The notes beneath the pieces are model-generated. The model saw only the letters and a list, made by a program, of their open reading frames with translations, was not told where the DNA came from and did not search any database. Source: Arcobacter cloacae (GTDB lineage: Bacteria; Campylobacterota; Campylobacteria; Campylobacterales; Arcobacteraceae). Taken from it: 64,000 nt of DNA. The stretch covers positions 1,054,001 to 1,118,000 of the forward strand of contig NZ_CP053833.1 of the NCBI RefSeq assembly GCF_013201935.1. The letters are read 5' to 3'. Below are positions 26,435-35,558 of the stretch, in pieces. Position 1 is the first letter of the stretch; every line of letters starts with the position of its first letter. The position numbers and the translations under genes are program-made.

Positions 26435-28237
26435 ATGGAATATTTCAAAGGCTCAATAAAGAGTAAATTAACTTTAATTATTCTTAGTGTAACAACCATT
26501 ACAAGTGCTTTAGGATATATAGGATTTGTTTTTTGGTACATGAATGAGCAGTATAAAAAAACTTTAGAATTATCAAATACAATAGGTATTGTTATTTCTC
26601 AAGATGTTGGGAAATTAATACTTTTAGATGATGTATCAGCGGCAGCTGATATTTCTACTCAATTAAAATCATTTAAAAATCTTCAAAAATTAGTTTTATA
26701 TAAAAAAGATGGAAATGCAATTCTTCAATATAATATAGAAGATAAGGGTTTTGAAGCAGAAAAAATTGATTTTACTAAAATAGATAAAATTTTTAAATAT
26801 GACAATATAATCAAAGTTTATCATAAAGCTATGTATCAAAATAAGTATTTAGGAGTAGTTCATTTTGAATTTAAAATAGACTCTTTAAGTGAGATTATCA
26901 AAAAAGATTTATTGATGATTCTTTTAATTTTTATGTATGTGTTTGGAATTTCATTTTTTTTAGCTAAATTTTTTGCAGCTAGATTTACAAAACCAATTTT
27001 GAAGTTAGTTAATTTTCTTGAACGAATAGATAAAACAGAATCACTAAAAAAAAGAGTAGTAACAAATGAACAAAATGAATTTGGGAAACTTTATAATGAA
27101 GTAAATAGAATGCTTCAAAGAATTGAAAATTCATATTATGCACTAAAGTTAGCCTCTGTTGCTTTTGAAACACAAAGTGGAATGATAATAACAAATAAAG
27201 AAAAGAAGATTTTACAAGTAAATAGTGCTTTTACTAAATTAACAGGTTTTACACTAGAAGATGTAAAAGGTAAAACACCATCTATTTTAAAATCAGGTTT
27301 ACAAAATAAAGAGTTTTATGAAAATATGTACGATTCTTTAAATAAATATAATTTTTGGATGGGTGAAATAACAAATTTAAGAAAAGATGGCACTATCATA
27401 AATGAACATTTGTTAATTCAATCTATTTTAAATGAAAATAATGAGGTTATGTACTATATAGCATCTTTTTTAGATAATACAAAACAAAAAGAGATGGAAC
27501 AGCAATTACAGATAAATCAACAGCTTCTATTACAACAATCAAAATTAGCAGCAATGGGTGAAATGTTGGAAAATATTGCCCATCAATGGAAACAACCTTT
27601 ATCGACCATTACTACTTTAACTTCAGGGATTCTTTTAAATAAAGAGTACAATATTTTAGATGATAATTTTTTAAAAGAGGGATTAAATAATATTACTAAT
27701 TCAGCTAAATATATGTCAAAAACAATAGATGATTTTAGAGATTTTTATAGTAATAAAGTTGAAAAAAAAGAGTTTGATATTGAAGATTCTATCGAAAAAG
27801 CTTTGGTATTATTATCTACAAAATTAGTAAAAAAAGATATTGTTATAATAAAAAATTTAGATAATTTAAAAATACTTGGATATAAAAATGAACTAATACA
27901 AGTTTATATGAATATTTTAAGTAATGCTATAGATTCTTTAGATGATTTAGAAGATGAAATAAAAATTATTCAAATAAATTCTAAAGTAGAAAATAATAAG
28001 TTGATTTTAGAGTTTTTAGATAATGCAGGTGGAATAAATGAGGAGATAATTGATAAAATTTTCGATAGTCATTTTACTACTAAAAGTGAAAAACAAGGCT
28101 CAGGAATAGGGCTTTATATGTCAAAAATTATTATAGATAAATCACATGGTGAATTAAAAGTTTCAAATAAAACTTTTGAATATAATAGTAAAACGTATAA
28201 AGGTGCTAATTTTATGATTATTTTACCAATAGCTTAG
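26435..28237 (+). CDS. Membrane sensor histidine kinase (HAMP-PAS-HisKA-HATPase), orphan
   Basis: The 600-residue kinase has TM1 at ~12-35, a periplasmic sensor region (~36-155, CHASE8-like in position), TM2 at ~158-181, HAMP at ~183-232 and PAS at ~237-350. The H box is MLENIAHQWKQPLSTITT with His383. The C-terminal ATPase domain has an N box (YMNILSNAIDSL), G1 (DNAGGI) and G2 (GSGIGLYMSK). The QWKQPL H box is common in Campylobacterota kinases. No response regulator is nearby, so its partner is encoded elsewhere. It follows the rhodanese gene by nine bases and may be co-transcribed with it. Confidence 0.93.
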   Translation: MEYFKGSIKSKLTLIILSVTTITSALGYIGFVFWYMNEQYKKTLELSNTIGIVISQDVGKLILLDDVSAAADISTQLKSFKNLQKLVLYKKDGNAILQYNIEDKGFEAEKIDFTKIDKIFKYDNIIKVYHKAMYQNKYLGVVHFEFKIDSLSEIIKKDLLMILLIFMYVFGISFFLAKFFAARFTKPILKLVNFLERIDKTESLKKRVVTNEQNEFGKLYNEVNRMLQRIENSYYALKLASVAFETQSGMIITNKEKKILQVNSAFTKLTGFTLEDVKGKTPSILKSGLQNKEFYENMYDSLNKYNFWMGEITNLRKDGTIINEHLLIQSILNENNEVMYYIASFLDNTKQKEMEQQLQINQQLLLQQSKLAAMGEMLENIAHQWKQPLSTITTLTSGILLNKEYNILDDNFLKEGLNNITNSAKYMSKTIDDFRDFYSNKVEKKEFDIEDSIEKALVLLSTKLVKKDIVIIKNLDNLKILGYKNELIQVYMNILSNAIDSLDDLEDEIKIIQINSKVENNKLILEFLDNAGGINEEIIDKIFDSHFTTKSEKQGSGIGLYMSKIIIDKSHGELKVSNKTFEYNSKTYKGANFMIILPIA

Positions 28238-28251
28238 TTTTTTAAGCTATT
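28228..28251. terminator. Hairpin at the convergent kinase/fliP junction
   Basis: Nine-base arms AATAGCTTA and TAAGCTATT flank a six-base loop GTTTTT, spanning the stop of the kinase gene and the end of fliP. No T-run follows on either strand, so termination would be weak. Confidence 0.35.
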
Positions 28252-28975
28252 TAAAGGATTGTGCTAAATTTCCAATTATAAGTTGCCATCCGTCAATGAC
28301 TATAAAAAAGATGATTTTAATAGGTAAGGAAATCATAACAGGTGGTAACATCATCATACCTAAACTCATTAAAATAGATGCAACAATAATATCAATAACT
28401 AAAAATGGTAAAAAGATTAAAAAACCAATTTCAAAAGCAGTTCTTAATTCACTTACGATAAACGCAGGCATTAAAAGTGTCAAAGGAACATCGTCTATAT
28501 TTTTTGGATTTGGTTCTTTTTTGATTCTATAAAATAGAGCTAAATCTGATTCTCTTGTATTTTTTATCATAAACTCTTTGAAGGGTTTTATTCCTTTTTC
28601 AAAGGCTTCTTCATATCCTATTTTTTCTTCCATATAAGGAACAACACCATCTTCCCATGATTTTTTTGCATAAGGTTCCATAATAAAAATAGTTAAAATA
28701 AGTGCTAAAGAGATAACAACTTGAGTAGGAGGAGTTTGTTGTAAACCCATTGCTTGTCTTAAAAGAGAAAACACTATTACAATTCTTGTAAATGAAGTAA
28801 CCATAAGTATAAGCGTTGGTGCTAATACCATTAAAGTTAAAATAATTGCTATATTTATTGTTTTTACAAATTGAGCTGGTTCATTTAATGCTGCAACTGA
28901 AAGATTAACTATAGGTGCTGTATCTTCAGCAAATGCTAAAATAGAAAAAAGAAATAGAGAAATAATAATTTTCAA
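28247..28975 (-). CDS. fliP: Flagellar type III export gate protein FliP
   Basis: The 242-residue protein has a cleavable signal-like N terminus (MKIIISLFLFSILAFAED). The conserved FliP/YscR segments are LMVTSFTRIVIVFSLLRQAMGLQQTPP, seen in two parts, and LMPAFIVSELRTAFEIGFLIFLPFLVID. The end is MSLGMMMLPPVMISLPIKI. FliP pentamers form the core of the flagellar export gate. It starts at TTG behind AGGA. No other gate genes are adjacent; only the FlhB-C/FliK-like pair lies further upstream on the same strand. Confidence 0.96.
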   Translation of the reverse strand: MKIIISLFLFSILAFAEDTAPIVNLSVAALNEPAQFVKTINIAIILTLMVLAPTLILMVTSFTRIVIVFSLLRQAMGLQQTPPTQVVISLALILTIFIMEPYAKKSWEDGVVPYMEEKIGYEEAFEKGIKPFKEFMIKNTRESDLALFYRIKKEPNPKNIDDVPLTLLMPAFIVSELRTAFEIGFLIFLPFLVIDIIVASILMSLGMMMLPPVMISLPIKIIFFIVIDGWQLIIGNLAQSFK

Positions 28976-29043
28976 GAAAAATCCTATTTAAAAAATGAAG
29001 CCAATAGTATCTAAAAAACCTTAAAAAATGGGATAAATAACTA

Positions 29044-30822
29044 CTATTCAGTTGAAGTTATATATCCTAACTCATACAATTTATCATAAATATTACTTGC
29101 AATCTCACCAGTTGCTTCTCCTCCACTTCCACCGTGTTCAACTAATACAGTTACAGCATATTGAGGGTTTTTAAATGGTCCGTATGTTGTAATCCAAGCA
29201 TGAGATCTTTGATAATATTTTAATTCACTCTCTTTCATTCTCACTTTTTCAGATTGAGGAATAGAAATAACTTGAGCTGTTCCAGTTTTCGATGCAATGG
29301 TTACTTTTGAATTAATGTATCTTCTAGCTGTTCCTCTTTGTGCATAAGAAACATCATACATTCCTTTTCTCATAAGGTCTAAATATTCAAAAGGAGTATT
29401 TAAATCTTTTGGTTCTTCATAATTTGCTTTATAAAAGTGTGGTTTTGGAAGTTTTCCTGTTGATATGTATGCTGTATATCTTGCGATTTGCAGAGGAGTT
29501 GTTAGCATATTTCCTTGACCAATTGAAGTAATTACAGTTTCCCCAACATACCAAGGTTGATTATGTTTTTTCTCTTTCCATTCTTTATTTGGATTAATTC
29601 CTACAAATTCATTTATTTGATCAACTCCTGTTTGTTGACCAAAACCAAATTTATCTAAAGTTTGAGATATTTTATTAATACCAATTTTTAAACTTCCTTT
29701 ATAAAAAAAGTCATCACAACTTTCACTAATAGCTTTCCTAAAATTAACCGTTCCATGTCCAGTTGTTTTCCAACATCTAAAATTTCTATTTCCAATTGGC
29801 AAAGAACCAGAGCAATTAACTGTGTAGTTATCTTTAATTCCATTTTCTAAAAATGATATGGCAACACCCATTTTAATAACAGAACCAGGAGGATATAAAC
29901 CATTTATTATTTTATTTGTAAAAGGATGATTAAAATCATTTCTCATTTCATTCCACTCTTTTACTGAAATACCTCTTGCAAAGATATTATTATCAAATTC
30001 AGGAAAAGATGCTGCTGCTAATAATTCTCCATTATTTACATCCATTACTATTACAGCACCACTTTTTGCTGTAAATATTTGTTGAATATATTTTTGAAGA
30101 TTTATATCTAAACTTATTTTTATATTATTATCCGTTGAAGGTTCTTTTTCAGCTAGGACTTCAATCTCTTGATTTAGAGCATTTACTTTTACATCCTTAT
30201 AACCCATTTCTCCTTGAAGTTTAGAGTTATAGTATTTTTCTAATCCATTTTTACCAATAATTCCGTTATATGAAGATAATTCGTTATTTAAAATATCTAA
30301 TTTTGAAGCTTTACCTACATAACCAATAACATGAGAAGCTACCTCTTTTTGTGGATAAAATCTTTTTGTTGATGATTCTATTTTTATATCTTCTTGCGAA
30401 GCTAAAACTGTATATTTTGGAAAAAAGGTTTCATAAGGAATATAATCTATTATTTTAATAAATTCGTGATTATATGAAGAGTCATTTCTTTTATACTCTT
30501 TTATTAATTTATCTTTTTCATATTCAGGAAAATGCTTTATTATTAAATCTACTATCTCTTCTAATTGTTCTTTGTGTTTAAACGAACTTAAATGAGGTTT
30601 TATCAAAATAGCAAATCCCATTTCATTGATAGCCAATTTTTCACCATTTCGGTCTTCAATAATTCCTCTAATAGGAATTTTATTTATTCTATTTATATAA
30701 TTATTTTTAGATAATTCTTCATAATAGGTATTTGATTTAATACTTAAAAAGTAAACTCTTGAAAGTAAAGTTATGGTAATAACTGTTATTAGAATAAAAA
30801 TTAGATTTAGTCTTAAATTCAC
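29044..30822 (-). CDS. mrdA: Penicillin-binding protein 2 (elongasome transpeptidase)
   Basis: This 592-residue class B PBP has an N-terminal membrane anchor (~5-24), a pedestal domain with RGIIEDRNGEKLAINEMGF, and the transpeptidase triad: PGSVIKMG (SxxK), SESCDDFF (SxN position) and SKTGTAQ (KTG). Together with RodA it crosslinks lateral-wall peptidoglycan. It starts at GTG 30822, overlapping the stop of the upstream membrane gene by four bases, with GGAG seven bases before. No rodA is adjacent. Confidence 0.94.
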   Translation of the reverse strand: MNLRLNLIFILITVITITLLSRVYFLSIKSNTYYEELSKNNYINRINKIPIRGIIEDRNGEKLAINEMGFAILIKPHLSSFKHKEQLEEIVDLIIKHFPEYEKDKLIKEYKRNDSSYNHEFIKIIDYIPYETFFPKYTVLASQEDIKIESSTKRFYPQKEVASHVIGYVGKASKLDILNNELSSYNGIIGKNGLEKYYNSKLQGEMGYKDVKVNALNQEIEVLAEKEPSTDNNIKISLDINLQKYIQQIFTAKSGAVIVMDVNNGELLAAASFPEFDNNIFARGISVKEWNEMRNDFNHPFTNKIINGLYPPGSVIKMGVAISFLENGIKDNYTVNCSGSLPIGNRNFRCWKTTGHGTVNFRKAISESCDDFFYKGSLKIGINKISQTLDKFGFGQQTGVDQINEFVGINPNKEWKEKKHNQPWYVGETVITSIGQGNMLTTPLQIARYTAYISTGKLPKPHFYKANYEEPKDLNTPFEYLDLMRKGMYDVSYAQRGTARRYINSKVTIASKTGTAQVISIPQSEKVRMKESELKYYQRSHAWITTYGPFKNPQYAVTVLVEHGGSGGEATGEIASNIYDKLYELGYITSTE

Positions 30823-31259
30823 AAAAATGCTCCAAAAAATAGTAAATCTATAATCAAATTAGCAACTAAAGCAAGAAATATTCTTTCATCTATACCAAAA
30901 GAAATAGCCCATAAAATTATCAATCCAATGTAAAAAAATAGGATATAAATATAGCTATGAATTAAGTTATAAGAATCAAAATTATCAACTTTAGGTAAGA
31001 TAAAAACATAGATAAATAAAGATAATAAAGTTAAAGAAAAGGGTTTTAATCCACTATTTATTTCAATAAATAAAAAAGCAATAATTACAAAAATTAGTGA
31101 ATATAGGTATCTTTTTTTTAAACTTCTATAAAATGCTGTAAATAAAATACCACTTAAAGTAACAAGTAAAAAATGAATAGACGCAATACTATTTATAGTT
31201 ATAGCAATTAGTAAAACAATAATTAAAAAGATTGGATTATCAAGGTTATTTCTGGTCAT
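30819..31259 (-). CDS. Polytopic membrane protein, MreD-like
   Basis: The 146-residue protein has about five hydrophobic segments and few conserved polar residues. Its size, topology (C-terminal FLALVANLIIDLLFFGAFL resembles the MreD end) and position immediately before the PBP2 gene, with a four-base overlap, match MreD, the elongasome membrane subunit. Sequence alone is weak evidence, as MreD diverges quickly. MreB and MreC are not in the window. Confidence 0.6.
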   Translation of the reverse strand: MTRNNLDNPIFLIIVLLIAITINSIASIHFLLVTLSGILFTAFYRSLKKRYLYSLIFVIIAFLFIEINSGLKPFSLTLLSLFIYVFILPKVDNFDSYNLIHSYIYILFFYIGLIILWAISFGIDERIFLALVANLIIDLLFFGAFL

Positions 31260-31327
31260 ATAAATTTTATGCTTTTGTATTTTAATTAAGTAAAAATCAT
31301 TATATTATAAATACTCTTATATCAATC

Positions 31328-31651
31328 TCAAAGTTTATTTAAACTTTTTTCTTTTAGTTTTTCATCAATATTTTTTTTGTTATTTGATAAGTCATATATA
31401 AAAGAAAATATTTCAGCAACAGCCTTATACATGGAGCTTGGAATCTCTTTGTCTATATCTATTTGCGATAAAAGTTCTATTAAATCTTCATCTTTTTTTA
31501 TAGGAATATTATTTTCTTTTGCAATTTTTATAATATTTGAAGCAGTTTCTCCTTTTCCTTTTGCAGTAATTTTTGGAGCATTATCTTTTTCAATGTCATA
31601 TTTTAATGCAACAGCTTTTTGAACAATATCTTTATTTAATTTTTCTTGCAT
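31328..31651 (-). CDS. FlhB C-terminal-domain homologue (FhlX/YlqH-like)
   Basis: This 107-residue protein aligns with the cytoplasmic C-terminal part of the export switch FlhB, beginning just after the NPTH cleavage motif. VALKYDIEKDNAPKITAKGKG is followed by IIKIAKENNIPIKKDEDLIELL and IPSSMYKAVAEIFSFIYDL. It has no membrane part. In other bacteria such stand-alone proteins can substitute for the cleaved FlhB C fragment. It lies one base after the FliK-like gene, a pairing also known from Bacillus ylqG-ylqH. Confidence 0.88.
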   Translation of the reverse strand: MQEKLNKDIVQKAVALKYDIEKDNAPKITAKGKGETASNIIKIAKENNIPIKKDEDLIELLSQIDIDKEIPSSMYKAVAEIFSFIYDLSNNKKNIDEKLKEKSLNKL

Positions 31652-31652
31652 T

Positions 31653-33296
31653 TTAAACTCTTATATCAATTGATGAATTTATAACTTGATTATAAGCATT
31701 ATTCATATAGATTTGTGTTGGTTGTTCTTGTTTCTCTTCATCTTTCATATCAAGAAGTTTTATATTAACAGGAATTAAATCTACATTGTTTAATGCTATT
31801 TTTAGTTTTTGTAAATTATCCCTTAACTCTATTTTAAAGTGTTCCCTTTGAGCATAAATAGTTAAATCAAGTTTATTTTTATCATATAAACCCAACATTA
31901 AATCAACTTTCCCAAAATCTTTTAGTGTAAGATTAATTTGACAATAAAACTTTTCTTCATCATTTTTTTTCATTTCAATTGTACCATCTTCAAGCATTTC
32001 CCAAAAAAAAGGAAGATAAACATAATTTGAATTAGAAGTTAAAGAGGTTAATTGATGATAATCTATTTGAGTTAATAATTTATCTATTTGTTTAGCTAAA
32101 TCAGCTGATTTAGGGTCACTTTTTGAAGCTAATTCATCTTGCATTTGTAATAAAATAGATTTCATATCATCATTTAATTTTGTTTCATTTTTAGGATTGT
32201 TAATCATATCTTGAATCAAATGTTCAACTTTATCAACTAATTTTGATAGGTGATTTTGTAGATTCGAGTTATTTGGGTTTAAACTTTGTAAGTTTTCTTT
32301 TAAAGTCTCTAATAATGGAGTTAAATTAGAAGCAAAATTATTTGAAAAAGTGCTTAGATTATTTGATGAAATAATATTTTGTAGATTTTCTGCTTTTATG
32401 AATAAATCAGGCATTTTTAAAAGATTATCAATCATTGGTAAAATATTTTTATTTTGTAAAATAGGAGATTGTAAAATATCACTTTTTATCATAGTTAATA
32501 ACTCTTTAGTTTGAAAATTCATCAACTCTTTAATTTGTGGATTATTCACATCTTTTAATTGATTTGTCTGTATATTTTGTAATGAAGAATTATTTTCTAT
32601 TTTTGATTCAATTAAAGTTGCATTATTTACTAAACTATTTAGTTGAGTTGTAAGATTTGATAAATTTTGTGTTTGATTTGAATTTAATGAGTTGTTTAAA
32701 TTTTGTAAAGAAGTTGTAAGGGATTTCAAATTATTTGTAAGTTCTGCTTGATTTTGAATATTTGGATTTTGAACAGTTTGTAAAAGTTTATTTATTAGTT
32801 CATTTACTTGTTTTGCTTGAGGTGTGTTTATATCTTTTATTAAATTTTGTATTTGTGTTAAAACATTTTCAAGTTTTGTATTTGGATTCAAAGATAGTTT
32901 TGATTCTAAAAAAACACCTGAATTTTTAAGTTGTTCCTTTAAACTATTTGCATCTAAATCTTTGATGTTTTTTAAAAAGTTTTCAATTAAAGGTTTGAAT
33001 TTTTGAAGATTTTCATCTGTTGAAATATTTTCAAGTAAATTTGATAAATTTGAAGAGACATTTCCTAAATCTTTAAAAATATTTGAATTTTTTAAAATAT
33101 TTTCAATAGTTGTGTTTGATTTAGTTCCATCTTTTATATTATTAAATAACTCTTTTAATACATCATTTACTGATGTTGAATTGTTTTTAAGCATCTGCTC
33201 TAAACTTTTCGTATCCGCTTGTTTTAGAACATCTTTTAAAACTTTATTATCATTTGGTAAAAGTATATTTAATAAACCATTATTTGAAACTAACAT
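31653..33296 (-). CDS. FliK-like hook-length control domain protein
   Basis: This 547-residue protein is dominated by Asn/Leu/Lys/Gln-rich, helix-prone sequence (~1-420) with many LxxNxxNL patterns. The C-terminal ~100 residues look like the FliK C-terminal hook domain: CQINLTLKDFGKVDLMLGLYDKNKLDLTIYAQ in two parts, followed by LRDNLQKLKIALNNVDLIPVNIKLLD. FliK measures hook length and signals through FlhB. The downstream partner is a FlhB C-domain homologue, supporting a functional pair. It lacks a ribosome site and may be leaderless. Confidence 0.72.
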   Translation of the reverse strand: MLVSNNGLLNILLPNDNKVLKDVLKQADTKSLEQMLKNNSTSVNDVLKELFNNIKDGTKSNTTIENILKNSNIFKDLGNVSSNLSNLLENISTDENLQKFKPLIENFLKNIKDLDANSLKEQLKNSGVFLESKLSLNPNTKLENVLTQIQNLIKDINTPQAKQVNELINKLLQTVQNPNIQNQAELTNNLKSLTTSLQNLNNSLNSNQTQNLSNLTTQLNSLVNNATLIESKIENNSSLQNIQTNQLKDVNNPQIKELMNFQTKELLTMIKSDILQSPILQNKNILPMIDNLLKMPDLFIKAENLQNIISSNNLSTFSNNFASNLTPLLETLKENLQSLNPNNSNLQNHLSKLVDKVEHLIQDMINNPKNETKLNDDMKSILLQMQDELASKSDPKSADLAKQIDKLLTQIDYHQLTSLTSNSNYVYLPFFWEMLEDGTIEMKKNDEEKFYCQINLTLKDFGKVDLMLGLYDKNKLDLTIYAQREHFKIELRDNLQKLKIALNNVDLIPVNIKLLDMKDEEKQEQPTQIYMNNAYNQVINSSIDIRV

Positions 33297-33357
33297 GATA
33301 AAAGTATAACATATCTAAATATTAACTAAACACTTTTTAGGTTATACTTTTTTCATG
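33294..33357. promoter_or_regulatory. Mirror-symmetric divergent start region
   Basis: CATGATAAAAGTATAAC (33294-33310) and GTTATACTTTTTTCATG (33341-33357) are inverse complements at 16 of 17 positions, and each includes the ATG of the gene it faces. In both directions a TATACT -10-like hexamer lies six bases before the ATG, and no ribosome site is present. This predicts leaderless or near-leaderless divergent transcripts, or one dyad operator controlling both genes. Confidence 0.5.
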
Positions 33358-33849
33358 AAAAGAAGAAACTTTATAAAATTTACTACTATTTTAGGAATTC
33401 TGTCATCTACAAATTTTGTAGTTGCAAGAACTATTTCAAATGAAAATTTGATAATTTTAGATGAATTATTAAATATAATTTTTCCTAAAACTCAAAATAT
33501 GCCAAGTGCAAAAGAGTTTAAAGCTTTGGAATATTTAGTAAAAAATATTTCACATAAAACCTTTGATGATGAAGATAAAGCTTTGATTATTGATGGAACA
33601 AATGATTTTAATAGCAGTTTCCCTGAATTTTTAACTTTGAATAAAAATGAGAAAAAAGAGTTGATTTTTCAAATTATTCAAAACAGTTTTTATGCAAAAT
33701 CTTGGGTATCAAAAATTAGTTATTATGGAATAGAAGCTATGTTTAGTGACCCAATTTATGGAGGTAATTTTGAGCAAATAGCTTGGAAAAGCGTAAATCA
33801 TAATATTGGATATCCTCAACCTTTAAAAACTTATGGACAAAAAGTATGA
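33355..33849 (+). CDS. Tat-exported gluconate 2-dehydrogenase subunit 3-like protein
   Basis: The 164-residue protein starts with MKRRNFIKFTTILGILSSTNFVVA, here read as a twin-arginine signal (RRNFIK) followed by a hydrophobic core. The mature part matches the small gamma-like subunit of membrane sugar dehydrogenases: LDELLNIIFPKTQNMPSAKEF, ELIFQIIQNSFYAKSW, and EAMFSDPIYGGNFEQIAWKSV. Its stop overlaps the GMC oxidoreductase start by four bases. The small subunit probably carries the flavoprotein through the Tat pore. Confidence 0.88.
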   Translation: MKRRNFIKFTTILGILSSTNFVVARTISNENLIILDELLNIIFPKTQNMPSAKEFKALEYLVKNISHKTFDDEDKALIIDGTNDFNSSFPEFLTLNKNEKKELIFQIIQNSFYAKSWVSKISYYGIEAMFSDPIYGGNFEQIAWKSVNHNIGYPQPLKTYGQKV

Positions 33850-35501
33850 TATATGATATTTGCGTGATTGGAAGTGGAGCAGGAGCAGGTCCTATTATTT
33901 ACGAATTAAGCAAGGCTGGTTTAAAAGTTTGCGTTTTAGAAAAAGGTGATATTTACGATGAAAAAGATTTTTCAAAAGATGAATTAGTTGTAAGACGTTC
34001 TATTTATACACCAAATTTAAAAGATGAATACCATACAATTGAAGAGTTTATTGATGATTCTTGGCATAAATTTCCTACTTATGAAACAGGTTGGAGTTTT
34101 TGGAATGGTACACTTTTGGGTGGCTCTTCGAATTTTATGAGTGGATATTTTCATAGATTAAAACCAAATGATTTTAAATTAGCTTCAACTTATGGTGTTC
34201 CTAAAGATTCAAATATTGTTGATTGGCCTATAAATTATGATGAATTAGAGCCATATTATACAAAAGTTGAAGAGTTAGTTGGGGTTTCTGGAGTTGTTGA
34301 AGAGTATGAATTTTTAGAGCCAAGAAGTACAAAAGATTTTATATATCCGCCTTTAAAAGAGAATAAAATTGTAGATTTGATTGATAAAGCTTGTAAGGAG
34401 TTAAACTACACAAGTATAAAAACTTCTAGAGCTATAATTACAAAACAAAAAGATGGTAGAAATCCATGTTATTATTCAAATTATTGTGGCTCATACGCTT
34501 GTTCTAGTGGTGCAAAAGGAAGTTCAAGAGCAAGTTTGATAAAAGACGCACTTACAACAAATAATCTACAAATAATAGCAAATGCAAATGTTATAAAACT
34601 AAATACTGATAAAAATAAAAAAATAAAAAGTGCTACATATTTAACAAAAAGTGGAACTAAAAAAGATGTTTTTGCAAAGCTTTTTGTAATTGCTGCTCAA
34701 GCTGTTGAAACTTCAAGATTATTACTTAATTCAAAAGATGAAAACTTCGTAAATGGTGTTGCAAATAATAGTGGAAATGTAGGAAAAAATTTTCTTTCAA
34801 CAAGTGGAGGAATAATAAGTGCAACTTTTGATGAATCACATTTGGCACTTGAAGATTTACACGCATCAGGACTTTTTGTAAATAGGTCGATTATGGATTG
34901 GTATTATACAAACGAGTTTAAAGGTGGCTGTATTGATATACTTTTTGAACATCAAAATCCAATAAGAAGAGCTTCAAGTTTAAGATGGAAAGATAATGGA
35001 GATTTAAAAATAGGTGAAGAGTTACAAAACTCTATTTTTGAAACTTTTACAAAAACAAGAACACTAAATATGGAAATTTTTCTTGATTGGACACCAAATG
35101 ATAACTCATTTATAAGTGTTGATGAAAAGTATAAAGATAAATATGGAATTCCTGTTGCAAATATACGAATTGGAACCCATAAAAGGGATTTAGAAATTGC
35201 AAATTTTATTGAAAAAAAAGCTATAAAAGTTTTTGAAAAAATGGGTGGTAAAAATATAGTTTCAGATATTTCACCGTTACCTTCAGCAAATTTACAAGCA
35301 GGTGGTTGTAGATTTGGAGATAATCCTAATACTTCAGTTTTAAATAAATATTGTCAAGCTCATGAAGTTTCAAATCTTTTTGTAAGTGATGGAAGTTTTA
35401 TGCCAACAGGTGGAAGTGTTCCTTATACTTTTACTATTTATGCAAACTCTTTTAGAATTGCAGATTATATTAAAAATAATTATAATAAGATAATAGCTTA
35501 A
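33846..35501 (+). CDS. GMC family FAD-dependent oxidoreductase (large subunit)
   Basis: This 551-residue flavoprotein begins with the dinucleotide motif CVIGSGAGAGPIIYELSKAG. It has the GMC signature region SFWNGTLLGGSSNFMSGYFHR, a cysteine-containing loop NPCYYSNYCGSYACSSGAKG, and the C-terminal FVSDGSFMPTGGSVPYTFT. It lacks its own export signal and follows the Tat-dependent subunit gene, so co-export is likely. Members oxidise gluconate, 2-ketogluconate or other polyols in the periplasm and pass electrons to a cytochrome. No cytochrome subunit gene follows. The substrate is unknown. Confidence 0.9.
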   Translation: MIYDICVIGSGAGAGPIIYELSKAGLKVCVLEKGDIYDEKDFSKDELVVRRSIYTPNLKDEYHTIEEFIDDSWHKFPTYETGWSFWNGTLLGGSSNFMSGYFHRLKPNDFKLASTYGVPKDSNIVDWPINYDELEPYYTKVEELVGVSGVVEEYEFLEPRSTKDFIYPPLKENKIVDLIDKACKELNYTSIKTSRAIITKQKDGRNPCYYSNYCGSYACSSGAKGSSRASLIKDALTTNNLQIIANANVIKLNTDKNKKIKSATYLTKSGTKKDVFAKLFVIAAQAVETSRLLLNSKDENFVNGVANNSGNVGKNFLSTSGGIISATFDESHLALEDLHASGLFVNRSIMDWYYTNEFKGGCIDILFEHQNPIRRASSLRWKDNGDLKIGEELQNSIFETFTKTRTLNMEIFLDWTPNDNSFISVDEKYKDKYGIPVANIRIGTHKRDLEIANFIEKKAIKVFEKMGGKNIVSDISPLPSANLQAGGCRFGDNPNTSVLNKYCQAHEVSNLFVSDGSFMPTGGSVPYTFTIYANSFRIADYIKNNYNKIIA

Positions 35502-35558
35502 ATAATTTTTTAAATAAAAATAGGCTATTATCAGATGTTTTTTAAATAGGAGAATTTT

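Noticed and set aside
31260-31327. Possible tRNA or small RNA in short gaps such as this one
   Set aside because: No cloverleaf, no GTTC-type T-loop and no stable GC stem was found in any gap; the gaps are uniformly AT-rich.
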